Below are positions 8,932-18,885 of a stretch of 64,000 nucleotides of DNA, one piece after another. Where the stretch lies: the NCBI RefSeq assembly GCF_900156375.1, contig NZ_FTNK01000005.1, forward strand, positions 1-64,000. Reading direction: 5' to 3'. The translations under genes were made by a program, and so were the position numbers. The stretch is from Paenibacillus macquariensis (lineage in GTDB: Bacteria; Bacillota; Bacilli; Paenibacillales; Paenibacillaceae). Position 1 is the stretch's first letter; every line of letters begins with the position of its first letter. Under the pieces are notes generated by a model that was not told where the DNA came from, made no database searches, and was given only the letters and a program-made list of their open reading frames with translations.

Positions 8932-9174
8932 TTAGGTCCAATACCAGAAGAATCCTTCACGATCCCAAGCTGCTCGTCCAGCATGTAACTTTTTAAAAGC
9001 CTTCTTTACATCCTTGGATATGGATTGGTTCCCATTGTCATTGACATAAATAAAAGGTTCTCCAAAATGTTCTAAAATATGCTTAACAGCCTCGGGTTGT
9101 ATTAATTTACCGGAGTCCTTTAATTCACTAAGCATCCATTCAGCGACTTGTTCCGCTGTAAATTCCATGTGCAT
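8932..9174 (-). CDS. Small conserved protein of unknown function (DUF6953-like)
   Basis: 80 residues, starting with FTAEQVAEWMLSELKDSG and containing NDNGNQSISKDVKKAFKKL and an aromatic tail FFWYWT. It resembles the DUF6953 family of small soluble Firmicute proteins with a helical N-terminus; this match is from memory. Starts at TTG 9177, ATG 9174 and ATG 9168 are all possible behind GGTGAGG, and 9174 is a compromise. No signal or membrane segment is seen. Confidence 0.65.
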   Translation of the reverse strand: MHMEFTAEQVAEWMLSELKDSGKLIQPEAVKHILEHFGEPFIYVNDNGNQSISKDVKKAFKKLHAGRAAWDREGFFWYWT

Positions 9175-9196
9175 CAATCCTCACCATTTAATTGTG

Positions 9197-9251
9197 TAAT
9201 GAAAAATGCAGCTTGCCTACAACATTGTAGGAGAAGCTGCATTTTTCATTA
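9197..9251 (-). terminator. Terminator of the qox operon
   Basis: TAATGAAAAATGCAGCTT pairs perfectly with AAGCTGCATTTTTCATTA (18 bp), with an inner CCTACAA/TTGTAGG stem. The T run after the GC part suits the minus strand, and the hairpin lies just past qoxD. Confidence 0.85.
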
Positions 9252-9265
9252 TAATACATTCTTAA

Positions 9266-9556
9266 TTAACTATACCAGCCCCATACGAATATGAACATCG
9301 ATCCGAAGAGTGTAACCAGACCAACAAACAGTGCATAAGCGATATTGAGGTAAAGTTCTTTTTTTGTACTAGCCATTTCACTAATGTGCATGAATACAAA
9401 CAGCTGCAAGGAAGCCTGAATGATGGCAGTAACTGCTAAGATTGCCATCTTAGAAGCAAAAGGAATATCAAGTAAAGCTGTTAATGCAAGGGCTGAAAGG
9501 ATGAGGGAGGTTAGATAGCCCATTACATGGCGAATTGGAAATAGCTGTTTCATCAT
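9266..9556 (-). CDS. qoxD: Cytochrome aa3 quinol oxidase subunit IV
   Basis: 96 residues with three transmembrane helices. It is a small assembly or stabilising subunit of the haem-copper quinol oxidase. The stretch AIIQASLQLFVFMHISEM is typical of QoxD/CyoD. The start lies 1 nt after the qoxC stop, with AAAGGA inside the end of qoxC as ribosome site. It is the last gene of qoxABCD. Confidence 0.93.
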   Translation of the reverse strand: MMKQLFPIRHVMGYLTSLILSALALTALLDIPFASKMAILAVTAIIQASLQLFVFMHISEMASTKKELYLNIAYALFVGLVTLFGSMFIFVWGWYS

Positions 9557-9557
9557 G

Positions 9558-10154
9558 TTACATCAGTCCTTTCAGGTAAACGAAACTAAAGATAAAGATC
9601 CATACAACGTCTAGGAAATGCCAGTAAAGAGAGAAGATAAAGGATTTATTGGCAGTAGCCAGTGTAAAGCCCTGTCTCTTGACTTGGAGTAAAATAGACG
9701 CTCCCCATAATATACCAAAGCTAACGTGAGCTCCATGTGTACCTAGTAATACGAACAAGCTAGATGTAAAGGCACTTGTCGATATGGTAGCTCCCTCGTG
9801 AACATAGGTGAAGAATTCAGTAATCTCAATTCCAAGGAATCCAAGACCCATGAGTAAGGTAAGTCCGAAAAAGATCATCATCGGCTTCTTCAAACCAAGT
9901 CGCATACTATGAACCGCAAGACCGATGGTAAAACTACTTGAAAGTAGCAAGAAAGTTTCCCATAGAACACCTGATAGTTCAAATAATTCTGTACCATTTG
10001 GACCTGTTGCATAACGATTCACTAAAACGAAATAAACGGTGAATAGGGTGGAGAAAAGAGCAATTTCTGCTCCTAAAAAGATCCAAAATCCGAAGATTTT
10101 ATTACTGTTTTCTTCTGACCCGTATTCAAGCGGTTTAGTGGCATCTATTTTCAT
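9558..10154 (-). CDS. qoxC: Cytochrome aa3 quinol oxidase subunit III
   Basis: 198 residues with five transmembrane helices. It contains the subunit III signatures FWIFLGAEIALFSTLF near the N-terminus, GTHGAHVSFGILWG at about residue 137, and YWHFLDVVWIFIFSFVY at the C-terminus. The start overlaps the qoxB stop by 4 nt, showing coupled translation. Confidence 0.95.
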   Translation of the reverse strand: MKIDATKPLEYGSEENSNKIFGFWIFLGAEIALFSTLFTVYFVLVNRYATGPNGTELFELSGVLWETFLLLSSSFTIGLAVHSMRLGLKKPMMIFFGLTLLMGLGFLGIEITEFFTYVHEGATISTSAFTSSLFVLLGTHGAHVSFGILWGASILLQVKRQGFTLATANKSFIFSLYWHFLDVVWIFIFSFVYLKGLM

Positions 10155-12094
10155 AGCGTTTCACCCCGCAATTTCTTTTCTGTTTCCATAATTTCTTCGA
10201 CAGACACGGTAATTCCATGATCTCTATCGAAGGACATTGAAGCTAACACGATCAGAATAGCAATTCCAGAGATAATGGCTGGAATCCACCAGCTAAATAC
10301 CAATGCGAACCCAAAGACGAAGAACACACCACCAAGAATAACTGGTTTGCCACTATTACTTGGTAAATGGATCGGTTCAATCTTACCGTCGAAGATAGGT
10401 TGGTTATCGTGCTTAGCGGACCATAACGCATCTCTACCCTTAACATTTGGAGTTACAGCGAAGTTGTATGCAGGAATTGGACTACTTGTTGCCCATTCAA
10501 GCGTACGTGCATCCCATGGATCTCCGTCCGTTTCACGTGGGCTGTAACGAATACTATAGTAAATGTTATATACCAGAATAATGAAACCGAAGGCAAGGCC
10601 TAAGGCGCCGGCAAACGATATTAAGTTAAGTGGACCAAAACCTGTTTCTGCCGAATAGGTGTACATCCGACGTGTCATTCCTTGTAAACCTAGGAAGAAC
10701 AGTGGGAAGAATGTTACGTTAAAGGAAATAGCGATCCACCAGAAGGCGTGTTTCCCAAGACGTTCATTAAGCTTGAAGCCGAATACTTTCGGGAACCAAT
10801 AATGGAAGCCGGCAATAACGGCAAAGACTGTACCTGGAATTAGAACGTAATGGAAATGGGCTACTAAGAACATTGTATTATGGTATTGATAATCGGCACT
10901 GGCCATAGCCAACATGACACCCGTAACACCACCGATTGTGAAGATTGGAATAAAGGCTAATGAGTAAAGCATAGGCGTCGTAAAGGTAATCTTACCCTTG
11001 CGCATGGTGAATAGCCAGTTAAAGATCTTAACTCCCGTAGGAACGGATATCGCCATGGTTGTAATGGAGAAGAATCCGTTAACCATAGCCCCTTGACCCA
11101 TCGTATAGAAGTGATGCGCCCATACTAAGAAGGACAAGAGTGATATTACGACCATACTAACGACCATGGACGTATAACCATATAGGTTCTTCTTCGAGAA
11201 TGTTGCGATAATTTCACTGTATATCCCGAATGCAGGAAGTATAACGATATATACTTCAGGATGTCCCCATACCCAGAATAGGTTGGCCCATAACATATCC
11301 ATCCCACCATTGGACATGGTGAAGAATTGTGACCCAAAAATGCGATCAAACATCATTAAAGCAAGCGCAACAGTAAGTACTGGGAATGCGAATGCGATGA
11401 TAACACTTGTGATCAGAGAAGACCACGTAAACATTGGCATACGCATAAGCTTCATGCCAGGTGCACGCATCTTAAGTATGGTTACAATGAAGTTAATCCC
11501 TGTCAACAATGTACCAATCCCTGAGATTTGTAGAGCTAGAGAGTAATAGTTATTTCCTACCGTAGGACTGAACTCTAGACTTGCAAGTGGGAAATAAGCT
11601 GACCAACCTGCGTCAGGAGATCCTCCGATAACAAACGAAAGATTTAATAACATGGCTCCTGTGAAGAATAGCCAGAAACTAATGGCATTCAAACGTGGGA
11701 ATGCAACGTCTCTTGCTCCAATCTGTAGAGGAACAACGACGTTCATAATTCCAATAATAAATGGCATAGCCATAAATAGAATCATAATCAGACCATGAGT
11801 CGTAAAGATCTCGTTGTAATGTTGTGCATCCAGAAGTTTATTCTCTGGAACGGCGGTCTGAGCCCTCATCAACATGGCATCGACACCACCACGGAACAAC
11901 ATGATCAGAGCGGAAATAATGTACATTACTCCGATGCGTTTATGGTCAACAGTGGTTAGCCATTCACGCCATAGGTAACCCCATTTCTTAAAGTAGGTAA
12001 GACCGACGATAATCGCAATGGTAACAAGAACAATACTAGCCATTGCGCCGTAAATCATTGGTTCACCGGTAACGAAAAATTCGTCCCATTTCAT
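10151..12094 (-). CDS. qoxB: Cytochrome aa3 quinol oxidase subunit I
   Basis: Catalytic haem-copper subunit that oxidises menaquinol, reduces oxygen and pumps protons. The metal ligands are visible: FTTHGLIMIL (haem a His), WGHPEVYIVILPAFG (CuB His cross-linked to Tyr), WAHHFYTMG (two CuB His) and AHFHYVLIPG (haem a3 and haem a). The 647-residue length and the helix number fit QoxB. Its gene lies 63 nt after qoxA and overlaps qoxC. Confidence 0.97.
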   Translation of the reverse strand: MKWDEFFVTGEPMIYGAMASIVLVTIAIIVGLTYFKKWGYLWREWLTTVDHKRIGVMYIISALIMLFRGGVDAMLMRAQTAVPENKLLDAQHYNEIFTTHGLIMILFMAMPFIIGIMNVVVPLQIGARDVAFPRLNAISFWLFFTGAMLLNLSFVIGGSPDAGWSAYFPLASLEFSPTVGNNYYSLALQISGIGTLLTGINFIVTILKMRAPGMKLMRMPMFTWSSLITSVIIAFAFPVLTVALALMMFDRIFGSQFFTMSNGGMDMLWANLFWVWGHPEVYIVILPAFGIYSEIIATFSKKNLYGYTSMVVSMVVISLLSFLVWAHHFYTMGQGAMVNGFFSITTMAISVPTGVKIFNWLFTMRKGKITFTTPMLYSLAFIPIFTIGGVTGVMLAMASADYQYHNTMFLVAHFHYVLIPGTVFAVIAGFHYWFPKVFGFKLNERLGKHAFWWIAISFNVTFFPLFFLGLQGMTRRMYTYSAETGFGPLNLISFAGALGLAFGFIILVYNIYYSIRYSPRETDGDPWDARTLEWATSSPIPAYNFAVTPNVKGRDALWSAKHDNQPIFDGKIEPIHLPSNSGKPVILGGVFFVFGFALVFSWWIPAIISGIAILIVLASMSFDRDHGITVSVEEIMETEKKLRGETL

Positions 12095-12157
12095 TAGGAT
12101 TTGACTCCTTTCAGGTTATATAATAAGCAATTAATTTGTGCAGGAAAATAAATGCTC

Positions 12158-13183
12158 TTATTTCCCTTTATGACTTGTATGATCGATATCTTCGGTGCTG
12201 TCCTCTGCTGGTGATTGAGGTAACGGTTCGTTCGGATTTACATTTGGTATAGCATCGAATTTTGTTTCTTCAGGATTAGCTGGAACCGGATGTTCTGCTT
12301 TGTTCTCCTGATGCTCTTTGTTACCATTCTCCATATCTGTGTGTTTCATATGATCGGAATGATCTCCTGGAGCTGGACTAAAGGAGAGATGTGTACTTGA
12401 GAATGTTTTGCGACCTACATAGGAGGTTGAAAGCAGCGTTTTAAATTCTGTTTCATCCAATTTAGAGGCTGTCGTTTTAACTTCATCAACCCATTTACCA
12501 TACTCCTTAGGACTCATGGCAAGTGTTTCAAACTCCATGTGTGCAGTACCCTGTCCACTGAAGTTAGAATTTCGACCTAGATAAGAGCCTTGTTCATCGG
12601 CAACTAAATTCAAGGTGTTAACCATGTCACTCATTGCATATTTCTGTCCGGCTAATTGAGGTATCCAGAGGCTTGTGATCGGACCAAATGAATACAAGCG
12701 TAATTCGATAGGACGATTAACAGGGATGTTCAGATAATTGACTGTTTCAATCCCTTCCTCTGGATAGCTGAAATGCCACTTCCAGTTAGATGAAGATGCA
12801 TAAATAACCAAAGGTTTTTGATCTTCATAACCTGCGGCTACCTTTTCAACTGCGCCTGTTGACTGCACGGTTACTACAGAAAGAACAGCTACAATGATGA
12901 TTGGAATTGTGATCCAAATCGCTTCTAGCCATTTGTTTCCTTCCTCATGTGGAGGCATGTAGTCGTCTTTCGTCTTCGATCCTCTGTATTTAACCAAGAA
13001 CACGACATAAAGAACATATACTACCAGTAGTACGCCTGCCATCATGGCAATTGAGAAAAGAATCGTATCGGATAATGTTCTTGCAGCAGGACCCTTAGGA
13101 TCCAATACTGTGATTGAACTACATCCAGACAAGAGCAACACAAGGCTCATGAATAGTACTAATAATGATCCTCTTTTTTTCAT
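12158..13183 (-). CDS. qoxA: Cytochrome aa3 quinol oxidase subunit II, with His-rich tail
   Basis: Lipoprotein signal with lipobox LLSGC, two transmembrane helices, then an extracellular cupredoxin-like domain (IPVNRPIELRLYSFGPITSLWIPQLAG). The CuA ligands of cytochrome c oxidases are absent, as expected for a quinol oxidase. The last 70 or so residues form a hydrophilic tail rich in His, Glu and Asn (for example HSDHMKHTDMENGNKEHQE) with no fold in common with QoxA. The protein is therefore slightly longer than usual at 341 residues. Confidence 0.93.
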   Translation of the reverse strand: MKKRGSLLVLFMSLVLLLSGCSSITVLDPKGPAARTLSDTILFSIAMMAGVLLVVYVLYVVFLVKYRGSKTKDDYMPPHEEGNKWLEAIWITIPIIIVAVLSVVTVQSTGAVEKVAAGYEDQKPLVIYASSSNWKWHFSYPEEGIETVNYLNIPVNRPIELRLYSFGPITSLWIPQLAGQKYAMSDMVNTLNLVADEQGSYLGRNSNFSGQGTAHMEFETLAMSPKEYGKWVDEVKTTASKLDETEFKTLLSTSYVGRKTFSSTHLSFSPAPGDHSDHMKHTDMENGNKEHQENKAEHPVPANPEETKFDAIPNVNPNEPLPQSPAEDSTEDIDHTSHKGK

Positions 13184-13629
13184 GATGAACTCCTTCCTTT
13201 ATGAACTGCATTTAAACTGATTACGGATAAACCTTATAAACAATCATAGTTCTATATTAGGAATACCTTTCAGATAAAGCAAAACCCAAAACATTGCTCT
13301 TTTACCATATTATTGTTAATTATTGTCTAACTATTTAACAAAGTGTGATGAAATTGTTACAAGGGAGCATTGATATGACATAGATCACTGTATTGACGCT
13401 GTTTTTGGCTCGTTCATAGAATGTTCATTATTTCACAAAAGTTTCTTTAATCGACACATTTGACAAGCTCTGAATTACGGAGAATTCGCTATTTACTTAC
13501 ATTTTTGGCTTCTTATTCGTCCTTCATTGGAATAGCATACCCAAGCAGTTGCGGCTTTAATTTGTTATAATAAGTCATATTTGAGTTGGTATAATTGTGA
13601 ACGTGAGTTGGGGATATGGGGGTATAGTG
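13184..13629. other. Divergent regulatory region between qoxA and the ABC exporter
   Basis: There is no gene here. It holds the qoxA promoter candidate at 13254-13282. TTGTGAAATAATGAACAT (minus strand, around 13421-13438) resembles one half of a Rex-type palindrome but has several mismatches in the other half, so I do not call it. The exporter promoter is not obvious. Confidence 0.4.
13254..13282 (-). promoter_or_regulatory. Probable promoter of qoxABCD
   Basis: Minus strand TTGCTT (13282-13277), a 17-nt spacer and TAATAT (13259-13254), about 70 nt upstream of qoxA. Confidence 0.45.
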
Positions 13630-15372
13630 ATGGTTACATGTCTGTTTTATCTGAAAAAGTATCGAATATCTACCATTGCAGCCATATTAATGATGTTAAT
13701 TGAGCTTTCAGTTGAATTAATACAACCCTTAATTATTTCCAAAATGATTGATGGTGGAATTAGAAATGGTGATCTTTCCATTGTGTTGCAATGGGGTGGT
13801 TTCTTGGCTGTTTGTTCTATTATTGCCTTTGTTTCTGGCATTTTAAGTTCTTTTTATGCTTCCCATGTGAGTCAAGGATTTGCATATGACTTGAGGGAGC
13901 AGTTATATGAAAAAGTACAATCGTATTCACTATCTGTATTTGACCGCTTTGCGGCCTCCTCCTTGATTACAAGATTGACCAATGATGTTACACAGCTACA
14001 GAATACTGTATTTATGGGGCTCAGAATTATGATGAGGGCACCTCTACTTGTGATCGGTAGCGTGGTAATGGCATTTGTTGTTCATGCAAAGCTTGCTCTA
14101 TTATTGACGCTAACGGTTCCAGTATTACTTATCTTTTTATTGGTGGTAGTTAAGAAGGCAGGGAATCTGTTTCGAATGGTTCAAGTGAAATTGGATACTG
14201 CAAATGGCGTAATTCAGGAGAATTTGATCGGTATGCGGTTGATTCGAGTCTATGGACGTATGAAATTTGAAACGGAGCGATTTGCACGTTCAAGTCAGGA
14301 ACTGATGGTTCGGACGATTACTGCTCTACGACTAACAGAACTAACGATGCCTATTATTCTTTTGATCATGAATGCGGGTATATTGGCAGTGTTATGGTTC
14401 GGACAGGTAAAGATTAGCCTCGGGGAAGCAACTATGGGGGAAGTAGTAGCTATCGTTAACTACTCGTTACGAACGACAGGTGCTTTATCCGTATTCTCTA
14501 TGATTGTTGTTAACTTCTCAAGAGCTCGTGCATCGGCTCAACGTATTGCTGATGCACTCGAGACAGATAGTAATCTCTTGGGCGTGACAGACGGGAATCT
14601 GACTACATATACGATGAATGGTGCTGTGACGTTTGAGCATGTGACTTTCCAGTATCCGGATACTGCAGCTGCTGTACTGCATGATATTTCATTTGAGACT
14701 AAGCCAGGCACAACAGTTGCTATTATGGGAGCGACGGGAGCTGGGAAAACTTCACTTGTGGGACTTATCCCGCGACTATATGAGCAGAATGCAGGGGTAA
14801 TTAAGATCGATGGTACCGATATATCGACCCTGAACACAGAGTATTTACGTGATTCAATCGGTTATGTGCCTCAGGAGATTATTCTCTTCACAGGTACCAT
14901 TCGTGAGAATATCGCTTGGGGCAAAGAGGATGCGACTCTCGATGAGATCATTGAAGCAGCGAAATTAGCGCAAATTCATGATACGATCATTCAGTTCCCG
15001 TTGGGGTATGACACGATCTTAGGGCAAAAGGGTGTCAATCTCTCAGGTGGACAGAAACAGCGATTGACGATTGCTAGGGCGCTGGTTCGTAAACCATGCA
15101 TATTATTACTTGACGATAGCACTAGCGCATTAGATGTGCGAACGGAAGCTTCATTACTACAAGCATTGAGGAACATCTCATGTACCACATTTCTTATTAC
15201 ACAAAAGATTAGTTCTACGCTTCACGCAGATCTCATTCTATTATTGGAAGATGGCTCCTTACTTGCGCAGGGAAGTCATGAGGAATTAATTGCAGATTGT
15301 GCTCTATATCAACGAATTTATGAATCTCAGTTCGAGAGTAGGAGGGATAGTCATGTGGAAGGAGTTAAGTGA
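13630..15372 (+). CDS. ABC exporter half-transporter (degenerate ATPase site partner)
   Basis: Six transmembrane helices (residues about 1-300) fused to an ATPase. Walker A is GATGAGKTS and the signature LSGGQKQR is canonical. Walker B, however, is LLLDDSTSALD, with Asp in place of the catalytic Glu. The switch region reads LITQK, with Gln where the His normally is. This is the degenerate half of a heterodimeric exporter such as BmrC/LmrC-type. GTG 13597 is also in frame. The ATG at 13630 sits 8 nt after GGGGG and is preferred. It overlaps the next gene by 20 nt. The substrate is unknown; drugs or lipids are likely. Confidence 0.9.
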   Translation: MVTCLFYLKKYRISTIAAILMMLIELSVELIQPLIISKMIDGGIRNGDLSIVLQWGGFLAVCSIIAFVSGILSSFYASHVSQGFAYDLREQLYEKVQSYSLSVFDRFAASSLITRLTNDVTQLQNTVFMGLRIMMRAPLLVIGSVVMAFVVHAKLALLLTLTVPVLLIFLLVVVKKAGNLFRMVQVKLDTANGVIQENLIGMRLIRVYGRMKFETERFARSSQELMVRTITALRLTELTMPIILLIMNAGILAVLWFGQVKISLGEATMGEVVAIVNYSLRTTGALSVFSMIVVNFSRARASAQRIADALETDSNLLGVTDGNLTTYTMNGAVTFEHVTFQYPDTAAAVLHDISFETKPGTTVAIMGATGAGKTSLVGLIPRLYEQNAGVIKIDGTDISTLNTEYLRDSIGYVPQEIILFTGTIRENIAWGKEDATLDEIIEAAKLAQIHDTIIQFPLGYDTILGQKGVNLSGGQKQRLTIARALVRKPCILLLDDSTSALDVRTEASLLQALRNISCTTFLITQKISSTLHADLILLLEDGSLLAQGSHEELIADCALYQRIYESQFESRRDSHVEGVK

Positions 15373-17191
15373 ACCATTCCGCTATCCACGACCAGGGGCG
15401 ATCCAGAGGTCCAAAGGAACTGACACTACCGCTTCGGGAAAGCGAGTTAAACGTAAAGCAAAAGATGTGTCGGGAACACTGAGAAGGTTATGGATCTATC
15501 TTTCTCATCGAAAAGGTCGGCTCATATTAGTGCTTCTTATGGTACTTCTAAGCTCAGCATTGGCACTACTCGGACCCTTTATGATTGGAACAGCTATAGA
15601 TACATTTATCGAACGCCCAGCAGATCGATCCTGGTTGTATTTTCTCGGTGGACTTGGAATCGTGTATGGGCTGCAGTCGCTAACGTTATGGTTGCAAAAT
15701 ATTTGGATGATTGGAATTGCACAGGAGACGGTATATCGAATGAGGGTAGACCTTGTCCAACATTTACATCGCTTGCCGATCCCTTTCTTCGGGAAACGTC
15801 AGCAAGGGGAGTTAATGAGTAGGGTTACCAATGATATAGATAACGTGAGCTCAACTTTGAATAGCTCTGTTATTCAAGTATTCTCTAGTGTACTTACGTT
15901 AGTGGGGACGATCATCGTTATGCTATGGCTTAGTCCGTTATTGACTTTACTGACATTTCTAGTTGTTCCATTAATGGTATTAGGTATGCGTTGGATTACA
16001 TGGCGCACAGGGCCTTTATTCAAGCAACAACAGCGGAATTTGGGCGAATTAAACGGATTCGTTGAGGAGACATTATCAGGTCAACGGATTATAAAGGCTT
16101 TTTCTCAAGAGCAAAGAGTTATTAACGAATTTAGAACACGTAATGAAATGATTAAGCAGTCGGGGTTCTGGGCTCAATCGATGTCAGGGTTTATTCCTAA
16201 GTTGATGAATGCGCTCAATAACTTGAGTTTTGCCCTTATTGCTGGCGTGGGTGGATTATTAGCCATTCGTGGGACAATATCGATTGGTGTTATCGTCATA
16301 TTCGTCGAGTACGCAAGACAATTCACAAGACCTCTGAATGACTTGGCCAACCAATGGAATACGATGTTGTCTGCGATTGCGGGAGCAGAGCGAGTGTTCG
16401 AAATTCTGGACGAGGAAATAGAGGCGAAGGATGAGAAAGATGCAATCACATTAAATGCAGTACAAGGGGCAGTAATTTTTTCACACGTGTCGTTTGCGTA
16501 CGATCAAGGGAGAGAGACGTTGTCTGATATCAGTTTTAAGGCAGAGCCAGGAGAGATGATTGCGCTAGTTGGTCCCACAGGAGCGGGTAAAACATCTCTA
16601 ATCCAATTGCTTTCTCGATTCTATGAGTTGGATCATGGGACAATTACGATTGACGGTCATGATATTACAACGATCCGGCGAGAAAATTTACGTTCTCATA
16701 TGGCATTTGTATTACAAGATTCCTTCTTATTCGAAGGTACGATCCGTGATAATATCCGATACGGCAAGCTTGATGCAACGGATGAAGAAGTTGAGATGGC
16801 TGCCCGAATGGCTAATGCTCATTCGTTTATCGAGCGGATGCGAGGAGGGTATGATAAGGTACTTAAGCAGGGCGGCGCTGGTATTAGCCAAGGGCAGAAG
16901 CAATTGCTCGCAATTGCTAGAGCCATTCTCGCTAATCCTTCGATTCTAATTCTAGATGAAGCAACGAGTAGTATTGATACGGTGACGGAGATTAAGATAC
17001 AAGAGGGCCTTCAGCGGTTAATGAAGGGTCGTACAAGCTTGGTTATTGCACATCGATTAAACACGATTCGGAAGGCCGATCAAATCCTAGTATTGAAGGA
17101 TGGGCATCTCCTTGAACAGGGGACGCATGAGGAACTTCTTATAGAACATGGGTTTTACAACAGCTTATATGAGGCGCAACTAAAGGGCTAA
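15353..17191 (+). CDS. ABC exporter half-transporter (catalytic partner)
   Basis: Six transmembrane helices then an ATPase with Walker A GPTGAGKTS, Walker B LILDEATSSID (catalytic Glu present) and switch His in VIAHRLNTI. Its signature is ISQGQKQL instead of LSGGQ. The pair therefore has one full ATP site (this Walker A/B with the partner's LSGGQ) and one degenerate site, the known heterodimeric exporter pattern. The N-terminus has a 70-residue cytoplasmic extension rich in basic residues. The open frame begins at 15290. The ATG at 15353 has GGAGGG 7 nt upstream. Confidence 0.92.
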   Translation: MWKELSEPFRYPRPGAIQRSKGTDTTASGKRVKRKAKDVSGTLRRLWIYLSHRKGRLILVLLMVLLSSALALLGPFMIGTAIDTFIERPADRSWLYFLGGLGIVYGLQSLTLWLQNIWMIGIAQETVYRMRVDLVQHLHRLPIPFFGKRQQGELMSRVTNDIDNVSSTLNSSVIQVFSSVLTLVGTIIVMLWLSPLLTLLTFLVVPLMVLGMRWITWRTGPLFKQQQRNLGELNGFVEETLSGQRIIKAFSQEQRVINEFRTRNEMIKQSGFWAQSMSGFIPKLMNALNNLSFALIAGVGGLLAIRGTISIGVIVIFVEYARQFTRPLNDLANQWNTMLSAIAGAERVFEILDEEIEAKDEKDAITLNAVQGAVIFSHVSFAYDQGRETLSDISFKAEPGEMIALVGPTGAGKTSLIQLLSRFYELDHGTITIDGHDITTIRRENLRSHMAFVLQDSFLFEGTIRDNIRYGKLDATDEEVEMAARMANAHSFIERMRGGYDKVLKQGGAGISQGQKQLLAIARAILANPSILILDEATSSIDTVTEIKIQEGLQRLMKGRTSLVIAHRLNTIRKADQILVLKDGHLLEQGTHEELLIEHGFYNSLYEAQLKG

Positions 17192-17277
17192 CTTGATAGT
17201 TAGAAAAGTAGATTTGTTTTCATATAGATATCATATAGTATATAACTTGTACTTAAGTCAATGAAAGAGGTCACTTC

Positions 17278-18822
17278 GTGAGAAAACATAAAGGGTTTAA
17301 GCTTCGTACTATTCTTGGCATGTTAGTGATAGGATCTGTACTAATAACTGCTGTACTAGGTGGTTATATGGCATATATAAGTAACATTAGTTCCTTATCT
17401 TCCAGCTATCTGGAGAATAATCATAACTATGCTCAAAAGTTATCTTCTAACACTAGCGATTTATTGAATGTGATGCAGAATAATATTTCGTACATTGCCG
17501 AGATAGCAGGACAAGAGTCCTTCTCACAGAAGGACCTAGATATTGTGTATAGGGGTAATGATCAATATTTCAATTCTATCGTTATATCCAATTCAAATCG
17601 TGAGGTACGGTTTGTGAATCCGGGAGATACGGGAGTTAATGTCGGAACGCGTTTAACATCGGATGCATCTCTCCAAGCTTCTTTACTTAGAAAACCGATG
17701 ATTTCTGAGCCCTATGTGGCCGTATCGGGACGTCTTATACTCATGGTCTCTGCACCGATATATAATGATAGAGGAACCTACATAGGATTTGCTGGGGGGA
17801 CATTATACCTTCAAGAGGATAACGCATTAAGCAAGTTGTTAATGGAACATTTCTACGGGAATGGATCCTATGTGTATGTGTCAGATCAGCAAGGAAGACT
17901 CATATATCATCCTGTAATTGGACGTGTTAATGAAATTGTAAAGAATAATAAAGCGATTGAAAGAGGATTGTCGGGACAAAGTGGTTCTCAAAGGGTCGTT
18001 AACTCAAAAGGGAAATCATTTTTTGCAGGATTTGCATATGAACCTATTAGTGAATGGGTCATCGTGTCGCAAACACCTACTGCTATCATGGATAAGCCAT
18101 TACGAGAAATGTTAATCAGCTTCTTGATGAAGGATATTCCTCTTTTTCTTATCATATTACTTATTGCAATGCGCGTTTCTTATTATATCTCCACACCGCT
18201 ATACAGACTTGCACAGTTCTCAGAAGAGGCGTTTGACTCTAAAAAAGCGAATCCACCTTCGTTACCGAAGATATCATCTATTATCTATGAGGTGAATCAG
18301 CTCCATAAAAGCATGGGTAAATATTTAAACTTATTAAATGAGGAAATTCAAATCGATGGATTGACGGGTCTATCTAATCGAAAGACATTCGATTTAAACA
18401 TACAAGAATGGTATGAAGAGAAGATACCATTTGCTCTGATTTTGGTGGATATGGACCATTTCAAACAAATTAATGATACTTATGGGCATGCTAGAGGAGA
18501 CGAGGTATTAAAGTTTGTTGCTTCTCAACTAAAGCTTGTGGCTACGCCTGGGGATGTATGCTTTCGTTATGGAGGAGAGGAATTCGGGATCTTAGTTAAA
18601 TATGCTGAAAGACAATCTGTGATGGATATGGCAGAACTTTTGCGTAAAAAGATAGCTGAATCGGAATGTCCCAACGGTGGTAAGGGGATTACGATATCGA
18701 TTGGAGTAGCCTTATCTGATACCTTGTCAGGTGGACCGGAAAAGGTGATAGAGTTCGCAGATCAAGCTCTATATCAATCCAAAAAAGAAGGTAGGAATAG
18801 GACGAATATCTACGAAGATTGA
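17278..18822 (+). CDS. Membrane diguanylate cyclase with extracellular dCache-type sensor
   Basis: Makes c-di-GMP. A transmembrane helix at about residues 10-33 is followed by an extracellular Cache-like sensor (about 35-275; the stretch GFAYEPISEWVIVSQTP is typical of dCache), a second helix (about 282-300), then a GGDEF domain. The active site is intact: DMDHFKQINDTYGHARGDE and RYGGEEFG (residues 432-436). No RxxD inhibitory site is visible five residues before it. GTG start at 17278 with AAAGAGGT upstream. With two HD-GYP proteins near 54 and 58 kb it makes three c-di-GMP genes in the window. Confidence 0.92.
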   Translation: MRKHKGFKLRTILGMLVIGSVLITAVLGGYMAYISNISSLSSSYLENNHNYAQKLSSNTSDLLNVMQNNISYIAEIAGQESFSQKDLDIVYRGNDQYFNSIVISNSNREVRFVNPGDTGVNVGTRLTSDASLQASLLRKPMISEPYVAVSGRLILMVSAPIYNDRGTYIGFAGGTLYLQEDNALSKLLMEHFYGNGSYVYVSDQQGRLIYHPVIGRVNEIVKNNKAIERGLSGQSGSQRVVNSKGKSFFAGFAYEPISEWVIVSQTPTAIMDKPLREMLISFLMKDIPLFLIILLIAMRVSYYISTPLYRLAQFSEEAFDSKKANPPSLPKISSIIYEVNQLHKSMGKYLNLLNEEIQIDGLTGLSNRKTFDLNIQEWYEEKIPFALILVDMDHFKQINDTYGHARGDEVLKFVASQLKLVATPGDVCFRYGGEEFGILVKYAERQSVMDMAELLRKKIAESECPNGGKGITISIGVALSDTLSGGPEKVIEFADQALYQSKKEGRNRTNIYED

Positions 18823-18885
18823 GCAGGGGATATATGTTTTCGTTAAGGATATTCGAAGTTGAATGAAGAAGGGGCGATTTTATCT

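Noticed and set aside
13421..13438. Rex-like site upstream of qoxA
   Set aside because: Only one half of the palindrome matches; the other half has three or more mismatches.
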